A stretch of 50,813 bases of DNA from Chromera velia (Eukaryota > Sar > Chromeraceae), in contig JAHBMJ010005396.1 in the NCBI GenBank assembly GCA_018398765.1, positions 20,130 through 70,942 on the forward strand, in the 5' to 3' direction. The translations under genes were made by a program, and so were the position numbers. Positions 10,201-20,025 of the stretch are shown piece after piece. Each line of letters opens with the position of its first letter. The stretch's first letter is position 1. The notes beneath the pieces are model-generated. The model was not told the origin of the DNA, did not search any database, and saw only the letters and a program-made list of their open reading frames with translations.

Positions 10201-11019
10201 TTAGGGTTGCTCTGAGAGGGGAACTTCTAGTCTCTGAAGGGCCTTCCTCGCCTCTTCTTTCTTCTGGTCGCTGGAAGCTGCATCTCCCATCACTCCCACT
10301 GCCCACTTTTTCGTTGCCGTGTCTGTCTGCTCCTTCGTCTTTGGGATCACACAGCGGAGTTGGTCTCCTGTTTCTGGGTGCTGCATGTTGTTCTGTTCAT
10401 CAAAGAGGGAGTCGAAATCCCTTGCTACTGTTTCTACACTGAAGACCATTTTCGTCATTGACCCCCATGACTGATGGTTCATCGACATCACCCCCTGGAA
10501 TGCCTGGAACATCGTCTCAGCAAACGCTGCAGCCTGCAGTCGGGTATCTTTTCTCGCTCCATTGGGATCAAGTGCTGCTGTGTAGATGAAATTCTTTGCA
10601 TGTATGCGGATGTCTTTCTTGGGCAGTTTCAGTCCAAGAACAACCCACGAGCAGATTCTCCTCTTCTCTTCCACCTTCTCCTTAGCCGATCTTTTCTGTC
10701 CCTTCTCCAAATTTCCCAGTCTCGTTTCATGGTCGTTCACCATCTGCTGCATCTTTCTTTGATGCTCCCCCATCTCTTCTATACTGTCTTTCAGTCCCTG
10801 GATCTTCTCTCCTAATTTCTCTTCTGTTCGAGCCTCGCTTTCATGGAGTAGCCTTTTCATGGCATCTTCCATGAGAGCTGGCTGCTCGAGCATCTTCTTC
10901 CTGTCCTTCAGCATCTCCTTGTGGGTCCCTTCTTCGTCTGAGCTGATATCAGAGAGGCCAGGGCACTTCAGAAAGTTCGTCTCTGCATCTCTTTCCTCCT
11001 GTTCTGTCATTCTGACCAC
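10201..11019 (-). CDS. LINE copy A: ORF1-like protein, 272 aa
   Basis: An uninterrupted 272-codon frame starts with ATG at 11019 and is the most 5' ORF of the element. Residues about 35-115 form a long charged helix (MLKDRKKMLEQ, then EEKLGEKIQGLKDSIEE) that looks like a coiled coil, as in the trimerising ORF1 proteins of many LINEs. The following part contains WVVLGLKLPKK and a globular-looking region of about 130 residues with no recognisable zinc knuckle. In LINEs ORF1 protein binds the element's RNA. Here that role is inferred from position and coiled coil. It is the only LINE ORF in this copy with no visible lesion. Confidence 0.55.
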   Translation of the reverse strand: MVRMTEQEERDAETNFLKCPGLSDISSDEEGTHKEMLKDRKKMLEQPALMEDAMKRLLHESEARTEEKLGEKIQGLKDSIEEMGEHQRKMQQMVNDHETRLGNLEKGQKRSAKEKVEEKRRICSWVVLGLKLPKKDIRIHAKNFIYTAALDPNGARKDTRLQAAAFAETMFQAFQGVMSMNHQSWGSMTKMVFSVETVARDFDSLFDEQNNMQHPETGDQLRCVIPKTKEQTDTATKKWAVGVMGDAASSDQKKEEARKALQRLEVPLSEQP

Positions 11020-11160
11020 AAAGAAAAAGTGAGACGGTTAAGGATTTTTGACTGTTGCACGTGTGTCCAAAACTTTGCCGTCTCTTCACCTTTTCTTCTC
11101 GGGAAGCTTTCGTTCCGATTCGCTCTGAGAGCGCAGCTCGCAAAAGACAGAAGACAGCTC

Positions 11161-12209
11161 GCAGAAGGATTGAGAAGGTTGTTTTTTATAACTTAATAGT
11201 ATTTTTCAAAAATTAATTTCATATAGATTCTATTATAGAAGTTCTATTTATTGGTGGGCCTCCAACGTAGGGACCGCTGCTAGGACCGCTGCAGGGTCTG
11301 ATACCTTTTAGGCGTATTACAGCAAAAAAAAAAAAAAACTAGAATTAGCTTATTATTATTTTTTTTAAAGTGATAAGTGAAGTGATAAGTGATTTAGTGG
11401 TGCCCTTGAGCACTGTCGTCGTTTTGTCTTGTAGAGGTCGCCCCCTATAATACTTGTACAACTGTGACTGCAACACCAAAACAACACTTATACAATACTT
11501 GAATAACAGTTGTTTATCACCTAACACTAGACTACATTAGACCTAACATCTGATGATGCACCGACTGATGCTAAGCGAGCAGTCGGCGGGGCAGAAAGAA
11601 TCGAACAATAGCAAGGCACGGAGAATGAATGAATGCACGGGGGCTAAGGCATGCCCTGCATAAATATATGCCGCCCGAGTGTATCAAGGTGTATGCGCGT
11701 GTGTATAGAGTCAGCGGGGGCCACGTTAAGCTCTGTACTAGAATTCACATGAATTAATTCGATGTGCATGCAGACCTGAAATGCATATGTCTGAATATGA
11801 ACAACGTTGTGAAGGGAAGGAGGAAGAAGGTATGTATAAAGTGACTAGAAGTAACAGTCTTCTCTATATGTAGGAAACAACCTGAGTGGTAGGTAGCAGC
11901 TGTGCGTATCATAGCTGGACATCGCAGTAAATGTGAATGCGAGTGATTTGGAGCCAAATGTTGCGAAATGAGAGTCCATCATTTAACAATCTGCCTTGCG
12001 TGTTGTGATTTACTGAACGCTAGACGCCTATTATAGGCTAATAGCGATGGTGTATGATGATGATGATGATATCTGTTTGACCATCTTTCTATCTCTGTAT
12101 AACCCTGTATAGAGATCTGTGTTTTTCATTAACATCGTCGGGCAAAAAAAAAAAAAATTAAGCGAAGACGGGCTTAAATTATTACATTTTTTTTTTTTCC
12201 TCTGTGATA
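11161..12209. other. AT-rich intergenic region with small repeat remnants
   Basis: No gene is supported. It contains a short match to the LINE 3' UTR (GCAGGGTCTGATACC near 11291) and two A-runs. A stretch of about 85 bp at 11990-12072 recurs in inverse orientation at 43085-43176 and is listed separately. The rest shows nothing I recognise. Confidence 0.5.
11990..12072 (+). repeat. Dispersed short repeat, copy 1
   Basis: This stretch begins CTGCCTTGCGTG and contains GAACGCTAGACGCCTA and an ATG-triplet run. The reverse complement of 43085-43176 has the same elements in the same order with small differences. Both copies have a short palindrome in the middle (GCCTATTATAGGC here). No terminal repeats or target duplication could be identified, so the class is unknown. 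Confidence 0.65.
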
Positions 12210-12214
12210 GGCCT

Positions 12215-12386
12215 AGGATACCTTAATTAGCCTAGCTTCGGAACACCCCGCCCTACCAGTGCTAGCTCTACAGATTGACATAACAGGAAGACTTCGTCTA
12301 GGGCGCCTCATGCAGAAGTTATAACGAAACCTATATCAATCAATCAATTATAATTAATCAATCAATCAATTAATTAATCAATCAGC
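12215..12386 (+). mobile_element. Old, diverged LINE 3' end (copy D)
   Basis: The sequence CACCCCGCCCTACC...GCTAGCTCT...GAC ATAACAGGAAG...CTAGGGCG is followed by TATATCAATCAATCAA. It resembles the 3' UTR and tail of LINE copies A to C (GAACGCCCCGCCCTGCTAGC, then ATAGCGGGAAGG, then AGGGCGGAACATATCAATC), but with many differences and a small insertion. It is a short 5'-truncated relic in plus orientation. Confidence 0.65.
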
Positions 12387-12970
12387 ATTGAATGAGGCAA
12401 GAGGCTAATCCTATCCTATCCAGGCTATCCTATATATCTGGTATCTTATAAGTTTAGATCGATAGATAAATGCTGATAAACTATGCCAGTGAAACTGCCG
12501 TTTACTGTCATTAAAAAAACTTTATAGACATAACTTGACCACCGTTTATATAATTTCCTCAACATATATTTTTAAGTTCTAATCTAGGTTCTGATGACCA
12601 TTTAAACGGTCTGAAACACTTATGAAGTCCGATAGTATAGATAATTTCTCATTCTAATTAGAAATCAAATAGAAAAAAGTTATATATAGCTACACTCATG
12701 AGCTTGCTACAATGCATAAGGGAATAAAGACTTGCGCTACTCTTTTCTCTTTGAGGATCTGCTGAATAAACTAGGTTCCAGAGTTTATCCTTCCTTAGTT
12801 ATTCAAGTAAGTAAGGAGAGAAGTATACCGCACGCTATACGAAGGCAAGCCCTCGGCCGCGCTAGCCATTCAGGATTGGCTATCAAAGGGTTGACCCCTT
12901 TTATAGATATTTTCATAGCCGTCTCCTTGTTGTCACATCCTTGTGACATCCTAGGTGACATTTATGAAAC
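12387..12970. other. AT-rich spacer
   Basis: AT-rich DNA with no supported gene. A moderately open stretch around 12732-12960 is short, shows no family resemblance and lacks splice or start context. Confidence 0.4.
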
Positions 12971-14413
12971 CTAATAAAACCCCAACACTTCTCTTGCCTT
13001 CACCCTCCTATCTGGACTAGCATCTGAACATAAATTATGCAAATAGGTGTCGTCTCCTTCCAAAGTCGGATGTTTATCTCCGAATATATCGCTGCGGTAT
13101 TGCAAATCGATGGCCTCCACCTCCGAATTGTCTATCTGCTGTGAAGTGGAAAGACGTACTTGTGAGGAGTCCCTGACAGCCTCAAAGAAGTCGATGCCTC
13201 CTGGCGAGGCATCGACTGTCCTCCTTCGCAGACCTGAATAGCCATTTCTCAGTTCTGCGTCTGGAGTGGCAACCTTGACACCGATAATCTCGAACTCTGG
13301 AGGTGGCTCAGGGTGCCAGAGACCCCTCTCGTCCCCTCTCGTCTCTGTGACTCTTAGATGTGCGGAACAGAATGGAGCCAAGCGCCAGGGCCCTGCTTGA
13401 CCTCATTCTCCTTGAAAGCCTCATCTAGCCCAAACATCTCTAGCTCTGCCTCCACCATCTCTGGAGGGACAGTGGGGTCGTTCTCCCCCAGAGAGTCCCG
13501 ATGGTCATCCGAGATGTAGGCGCCCCCATTCCTTGCATGTACACGAGCGATGAGCTGGTGCACACGTTCCTCTCTGCATCGTTGGAGTTGCTCTGTCAGT
13601 GAGGCAATCCTCTGTTGCGTTTGTGCCTCTCGACTCACTCCCTCATCCAAACTCTGGTGCCATGCGGTCGCCTTCTGACGTGGAAGAGGCACGTATTCTC
13701 CATTCACTGACAACACATATCTGTATACATATAGCCCACCCTCCAAATTATTGTCTATGTCCACAAAAATATTTTTTTCTTCTGCCAGACCAACTAATGC
13801 CTTATTTTGAAATGGCGCGGCGTTTTTGGAGGGGAAGGGGCGAACTCTTCTGTTCGGGTCAACCTTCACTTCTACTGGAATGAATTCAATCGCCTTCACT
13901 TCGCGGCTGGAAAAGCTACTTGGGGATACAGCGGCTGCGCCAACTTCTTTCTGCTGCTCTTTTTTTTCTTCCGGCTGAGGATGCCCTCCCAATATTCTGC
14001 CCAGCAGATGAACGGTGGACTCTTTCTTCATATCATAAATGCCCACACTTTCGCCTAAATCCAACTGATACCTCTCTTTCACGACCCGCTCCACCCGGAC
14101 TCCCTTCTTCCTTCTTTTCGATGGCATCCAGGACTTCAGCAACCAGAGTTTTTTGAGAGACCCCCTCCATTGTGGACGTCTTCCCGGATGGCAGCAAAAA
14201 TCTGAAAGGGGGTCTCACAGTCCGAATCATCCCCCCCCAGACTCCACCTCTCTGCTTTCCCCTGGGAACTGCATAGGCTGGGCAGTGGGGGGCCAAGAGG
14301 ATATGCAGGGGTCTGCTGTAAAAATTCTTAACAACGACTCTCGATGGATGTCGAAACTTCAATTCTGATATATATACCCACTCCCCCAACCCTCTCCTCA
14401 GCCGCAGCATCAT
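12971..14413 (-). pseudogene. Frameshifted coding region of unknown family
   Basis: Three overlapping minus-strand frames together give about 480 codons of protein-like sequence. Frame one (14413 to about 14108) includes PPFRFLLPSGKTSTMEG and ends near KTLVAEVLDAIEKKEE. Frame two (about 14108 to 13375) continues with VRVERVVKERYQLDLGES, then IFVDIDNNLEGGLYVYRYV, and a short coiled-coil-like stretch (TEQLQRCREERVHQLIARV). Frame three (13381-12971) carries on with PEFEIIGVKVATPDAELRN to a TAG. The joins fall in the purine-rich run AAGAAGGAAGAAGGG and in GGGCCCTGGCGC, so one-base indels explain them better than introns. I cannot name the family. It could be a decayed host gene, a retroelement or viral relic, or an intact gene with two sequencing errors. 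Confidence 0.5.
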
Positions 14414-16106
14414 CTATGGTGTCACTGACGGTACATTCATGGGAATACAGATATGGCTGGAGGTCAAGGGATGGGAGGGAAGGATTTTGTTGTCAGTTAC
14501 GATATCAGTGACTGTCTCAGAACAGTCCACATTCTTCTTAGTCTTCTTTAAGTGTTGATTCTGTCTCCCTGACTCTCTCTTTCTGCTTCTTTACCGACGT
14601 CAATACTATTGTCAGACTCTGTCCTCTCTCCAGCTGGAGAGGAGTAAAAGACAAACGTCATACTAACTGGAGGATCAGAACTGATGGATTGATTGAGTCT
14701 GCAGGGAACAGACACGTACAGTCAAACGACGAGGCTGCTTATCAGCCCATACCTCACCCCCACCCATTCCCATCGAAGCAACTACTATCCTCTCACTAGC
14801 ACAGCCCCCCACTCGATCGCAGTCATTTTCCAATATCTGCAAGAATGAAGGAGAAAGCAAGAGTTGACAAGAAAACGTGTGAAGGATCATACTTTGCATG
14901 AAAAAATGCATGAATGAATGCAGTCAGAGACGCAAAAAAAGAAAAAGAGAAGTGCAAGCAGGAAATTGATAGGCTGGTGTTTTCCTTTCATGATTGCGAG
15001 TCACAAAAAAAACATCTCTCACTCTCTCCCTGTCAATGTCTCTGTTTTCCAACTGTCTCTCTCCCAAGAAAAAAACAAAAAAAATCAGCAAGGAAGGGAG
15101 AATTTATTATTGACAAACCACGTACACCCCGACATGCATGCCAACTGAACGACTAACTGGGAAAATAACAGCCGCCCCTCTTCTTCTCAGGCAGTGTTGG
15201 GCTCACCCATTGTTTCAAGTCCTCAATCGGGCATCTACGCCAACTCGATTGGTCTTATTAATCAAAGTCGGAGATCTTCTCCCTCCCCCGTAACTCGGCC
15301 GACAAGGTTCGTTCTTTCTGTGAGTAAAACACGGGTACGCACATTCAGGAGAAAGAGAAGAGAGGGAAGGACGGAGGGCAGCCATTATGGCTAGGTAAGC
15401 AGTAAGACGAGGAAAGTGAAGTGGTAACAATTGAAACTAAGTCTTTTTTCTAGGCGTCTTGGCGGATTTAAATCACATAAAATCAGATTATGTCAAAATG
15501 TTGCTGCTAAGCACTAAGAAAGACCCTCTATTACTTTCAAAAAGGAAAACTGCACCTCAGCACAGCAAAAAGAAACCAAAGGAGTGAGTACATGGCGGTG
15601 TACGTTTACATGACAGCGTACTTGATGTAACGATCCTTTCAAGAGGAGGACGGAAGAGGAATGGTTTTGACTCTTGGTTGCAGGCCGGTTCCACCTCAAA
15701 CTGACCTCCTGGGCTCTATCGATGAGCGCGACCAACTCTGGAACAAGGCACTCCTTCTGTTGAAGTCACTCCTTCTTCGTCTCTTTCTCCCACTACTCGA
15801 ACCAAATCGCCAGGTGCAGCAGCCATTCTAACTGATTAAAAAACAAGTACTGACACCAATCTGATGCTTCCCCCTCCTTGGCCCCAGCAAAGAAGCATGT
15901 ACCTTCTATTCACCCAACAAAAGACCAGCAAGGAGCACTACAGGCAAAATTAAGCCCAAATATTCTTTGTTTCTCTCTCTACTTTATCACTTCATCTCTC
16001 TGTTTTCTTTTTCTTCTTTGCTTTCTACCTCATAGTATGTATTTCGCGTCTTCTCAGCTGTTCTCGGCGTTTTGAGGGATGAAACCTGGTTAAGTATGTG
16101 TGCTCA
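14414..16106. other. Region without a supported gene
   Basis: I see no confident coding exon here. On the minus strand a possible short exon begins with ATG at about 15826 (MAAAPGDLVRVVGERDEE) with a plausible acceptor shortly after. It could be the start of another gene, but no chain could be built from it. The rest is moderately AT-rich with short purine tracts. Confidence 0.35.
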
Positions 16107-17472
16107 CCTTTTTGTTCGTCTTCCCTCTCCCGTCTTTAGAACTTTCTCTCTCAGGACATGTCCGTTTCAGGAAAGAAACCCTATACAGGGTGAGGGGGCT
16201 TGGTCTCTTGTCTCACCCCCCCTCACCACCCCCCCTCACCACCATCCCAACGAGCCCAAAGAACTCTGAATCCACCCCCCACTTAAACGTCTCGCCGAAC
16301 TTCTGAGACTTCTGCAAAATGAGAAGTCGCTTCCCCTCTCCCTTCCCCTCAACCGCTCCCTCTTCTTCCACACAGTCCCAGCCTTCACACGTACGGGACC
16401 CGGGGTCATCCCAAAAGAGCCAGCAATTGAAATCCAAGATTCTTATACCGTTAAAAGGACTCACCAAAACGACGTTATCCGCCTTCAAATCGCGGTGTGT
16501 CACCAAGTCTCCAATGCTACGGGTGCCTCTAAATAACTATAGATAAAGAAGGACAAAAGTCTCCATGCAGAGCCATAGCTAAGCTTTCCTTCCAGACTTG
16601 TAAATCCGTCTGATGAGGGCCCCCTCGGTGGCTGGTCACCACTTTCTTCTTCTCCTTCACCAGGGAGGGCGGCGGGTCCACAGAATTTCCATTGGCTGCA
16701 TCCAAAGAGAAGCGACCAAATTCCTAGACCAAATTCGACATCACGCATACAAAGAGAGGACGGGTAAGGGGGCAGAGGCTAGGGCAGAGGGGGGAGAAAA
16801 GGGGTGGCCAGAATAGCTAAACCAGAAAGGAGGAATGCAAAAAAGAAACCCAAAGTGCTTCCGTGCCGTCAAAGCAAGAGAGACAGGAAGGAAACTGAGC
16901 AACAGTTATAGAGAAGCACATATGAGTGATTTGCGTAGATCAACGGATGCGACACAATCATATACACAGCAACAGACCGCGCAGGAAAGCATTGGTGAGA
17001 GTCCTCTATAGAGACAATACTATTACTTAATGTATCTATTGAGAGAGTGAAGGGAGTTGCAGAATTTCACGTGGGCATGCGAATGAAAAAGAAGAGGCAA
17101 CCTAGGAGGCAACCAGACCTTTTTCATGTCCACCACTTTTCCCATGTCTGCAGCAGTTTTGCGCAAACTCCTATCTCTCTCCTCCTCGTCCTGCTGCGCA
17201 ACCTCTGAACCTGACGTACGTTTTCAGTATTACTGGGGCGGTCTGGGCACCTACCATTTCCTGCCGTCTCCTACAACAACGGGACCCGATCGAAAAAAAA
17301 CAAATCTCCCCGTGGAAGTCGCAACAGCCTCCCTGATTTGAAAATCTGTCGCACAAGGATAAAGGGGGCTGCTGTAATGTATAGGAAGGCAAAACAGCCT
17401 CTCCATTCGATCCTCTCCCGTCAACTGAACAGCGTATCCTTTCAGATTCAATCCGCTCCGCTGCCTCTTCAC
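16107..17472 (-). CDS. Protein kinase-like gene (partial, exons incompletely resolved)
   Basis: The key exon (about 16530-16240) reads IGDLVTHRDLKADNVVLV and, ten residues on, ILDFNCWLF. This is a kinase catalytic loop (HRDLKADN, with catalytic Asp, Lys and Asn) followed by a DFG-equivalent that reads DFN. About 50 residues later comes FKWGVDSEFFGLVGMVV, resembling the 'D.(f/y)s.G' helix F of kinases. The spacing and wording are loosely like BUB1-type kinases. It ends at donor GTGAGG after 16240. Upstream exon candidates with open frames and AG acceptors are 16695-about 16560 (ends KESLAMALHGDF, a likely helix E), 17210-17119 (EEERDRSLRKTAADMGK) and 17472-17255 (EEAAERIESERIRC). A small downstream exon may lie at about 16170-16107. 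The join between helix E and the HRD exon is out of frame as I read it, so either an intron is misjudged or the gene is broken. No start or stop was located. Confidence 0.55.
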
Positions 17473-17708
17473 CTGTTACAAATCCCCGTCCTCCGGATTA
17501 GCCTGCCCCCCCGGTTGAGCCCTGAGAGCTTATGACATGCAAAAGTCCTTTTGTGTTCCTGGTGATTCCTCACCAGATGAGAGTAAAAACCCGATCCAGT
17601 ACGTGTTTGACCAACAAAGGTTAGGGAATGTTGAGGATCGAATGTATTCGAATGTTAGGGATTTTTTAATCGGCACATTTTTTTTGTGTCGATCCTTCAG
17701 ACTATATA
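17473..17708. other. Spacer between kinase-like exons and the foldback element
   Basis: No supported feature. It may include more 5' exons of the minus-strand kinase-like gene. Confidence 0.35.
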
Positions 17709-18252
17709 TATACCGCATCAAATGTAATTTTTCGTTTTTGACCCTGGCGTACAAATTATAAATACAAATTATGCATTTTTAAACGCTATTTTTTTGGGCC
17801 CAAATTGTTCAATACAGATCAAAAACGGCATGCCGGGGCCTAACTTCGCGCAGGATGCGCGCGCGCACCGCGGATTACAAATCTGAGTGCTCGATTACAA
17901 AAGTTGGTCCGTGAGTGCACTTCGGTTCATCCTTGAGTTGTGTTGTTTTAAAGTTTATGGGCAGTTCTGCTGCACAGACAAACTTCATGATTACGTGCAT
18001 AGAAAATTTAGATGAAACACAAGGCGTCACTGTAAGTCAGGAGACTTCAGCTTTCAGGAGACTTCTGGGATCTATATGCATTAATTGTCAACATTTGTAA
18101 TCCAGCATTATCTAGCATGCAAATTGTGGTCGGACACAAAAGTTGGGCCCCGGCATGTCATTTTTGGTCTGTACGCCTCATTTGGGCCCAAAATGCAAAA
18201 AATGTATTTGTAATTTGTATATCTGACGAAAAATTCGATTTGATGCGGTATA
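17709..18252. mobile_element. Foldback/MITE-like element with long inverted arms
   Basis: The two ends are inverted copies: TATACCGCATCAAATGTAAT at the left and its near-complement ending GATGCGGTATA at the right. The similarity continues inward for about 150 bp in each arm, with shared blocks in the same order: AATTTTTCG, ACAAATTA, GGGCCCAAAT, then GGCATGCCGGGGCC and GGATTACAAAT. The centre (about 17890-18095) is unique. There is no coding capacity, so it would be non-autonomous. The ends lie in TATA sequence, so a TA target duplication as in mariner-like MITEs is possible but not provable. It ends 339 bp before the ADP/ATP carrier start codon. Confidence 0.75.
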
Positions 18253-18286
18253 GCTCCCGAGCATTCCCGAGCGTACGCGCACAAAT

Positions 18287-18302
18287 CGCGCGATATCGCG
18301 CG
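18287..18302. promoter_or_regulatory. 16-bp perfect palindrome CGCGCGATATCGCGCG
   Basis: This is a perfect dyad between the foldback element and the ADP/ATP carrier gene, 289 bp before its ATG. It could be a dimeric factor site or a chance CG-rich dyad. Confidence 0.3.
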
Positions 18303-18590
18303 TGCATGAAAGCCTGCAGTGAGTGACATGCAGGCAGATGACAGGCAGTCAGCCGTCTCCGAGCAAAAAAGAAAATCGAAAAAAGGGAGCTCCGCAATCG
18401 AATTATGTACAGAGAGAGCGCGAAGTGCTCGCGTTCTTCCTTGACCTTCTTGCCTGGTCGATGACAAACATCCATTGGGAAGCTTTGCGGAGTCACACAG
18501 TCTCATCCCTTCTGCAGTTCAAACGGTCTCCCGGCACCCGGCTCTCTGCCTCCATCAGAAAAAGAAACTGTTTCTCATTTCTGAACCAAA

Positions 18591-19957
18591 ATGGCCGCCG
18601 CCGCCCCTGCAGAGAAGAAGCAGTCGAACTTCTGGCTGAACTTTCTTGCCGGTGGCGTCTCAGGAGGAGTTGCCAAGACAATGACAGCGCCCATCGAGAG
18701 AGTGAAGCTCATTCTGCAAGTGCAGGTCAGCAACCCCGACTGCCGTTCCTGAACAAAAACTTTAGCCGTCTCCTTCCATCCTCTACCGTTCAGTCTCAAA
18801 ACCTCCTCAGTCAAGCTTCCCGAGCCCCAGTGCCCCATGGATACCTTACATGCGCTTCAGATACGATGTTTGTGGGGCTGACCTTATGAACTCTTGTGCC
18901 GCGCCCTCCCCCTTTCTCTATGCTCGTATGACGTCATGCATGCAGGATGCTTCAACTCAGATCGGTGCACAGGGAGTGAAGAAATACGACGGGCTGATCG
19001 ACTGCTTCCGTCGGGTCTATCAGGAACAGGGCCTCCTTTCCTTCTGGAGAGGTTGGTTGGTCAGGTTGACCGCATCATCCTTCTTTCTCTTTGATTCTCT
19101 CGTGTGGACTTGTCCTTTTGTTCGCGTTTTTTTCTTTTTCTCTCAGGAATCTTGATCCGCAGCTTGTCATGCATCAGAACAGGGCGGCGCACATAGAACA
19201 GTAGGTGGGAGAAGAGGAGAGCCGTCTCCATGAATTTGTTTTTTGTGCTGTCCTATAACTGCCTGCCTTTCGACCTGTATTTGAAGGCGGAGAAGTGAGG
19301 CATTCCGTGGGTGTGTGCTTCCTGTCTGTCCGCCTGCGTGCCTGCAGGAAACTGGGCGAATGTGATCCGTTACTTTCCCACCCAGGCACTGAATTTTGCC
19401 TTCAAAGAAAAGTACCAGAAGCTGTTCATCAGAGCGAAACCTGAGGAGAACTTCTGGCTGTTCTTTGCGGGAATGCTTGCCTCTGGAGGGGCTGCAGGTA
19501 TGTATGTTTGTCTTTGTGTGTGTGGAGGGGTGGGATGGGATCCGTGGGCAGGGGGTTGACTGTGTATGTGTTCCTCGTGTGGGTCCTTCCGGCTTTAGGT
19601 GGAGGTGGGCAGAACAGACGTCTCTAAAGGAACCTTTTTTGGAGTCTCCTTTTTGTTCGACCCTTCTGTCCATCTGCGTGCTCTGCTTCTCCCCAATTCC
19701 CCCCCCTTGACACAGGTGCGACCTCCCTTATGTTCGTGTACCCCCTCGACTTCGCGAGAACGCGCATGGGGGCTGACGTCGGAAAGACGGCGTCGGAGAG
19801 ACAATACACAGGTCTCATGGACTGCCTCCAAAAAATCGCAAAGAAGGTCAGGCAGTCAGATACAGCGACAGTCAGGAGGCTTGCGCGCCTGCCTGCCTGC
19901 CTGCCTGCCTGCGTGTCTTCAGCCCCCTTGCGCACCCATCCTCTCTCTCTCTCTCCC

Positions 19958-20025
<68 letters not shown>

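Larger units (their letters stand above)
3718..11160 (-). mobile_element. Near-full-length, decayed LINE (non-LTR retrotransposon), copy A
   Basis: On the minus strand the parts come in the order expected of a LINE: a coiled-coil ORF1 (11019-10201), a second coiled-coil ORF (9999-8815), an endonuclease (about 8270-6820), a reverse transcriptase (about 6560-5600), a long C-terminal region with a CCHC knuckle, a short 3' UTR, and a (TCAA)n tail at 3756-3718. The last 1.1 kb is repeated at 34210-35367 and at 50262-50813. Copy A is inactive: in-frame stops lie at 7873-7875, 5894-5896 and about 5836, and the frame shifts near 6.85, 6.56 and 6.24 kb. The 5' end is not sharply defined. I place it near 11160 because the sequence turns AT-rich there. 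No target-site duplication could be recognised. Confidence 0.85.

Noticed and set aside
3803-11019. Many plus-strand frames of 60-260 codons, rich in Ser, Phe and Leu
   Set aside because: They are antisense shadows of the purine-rich LINE coding strand.
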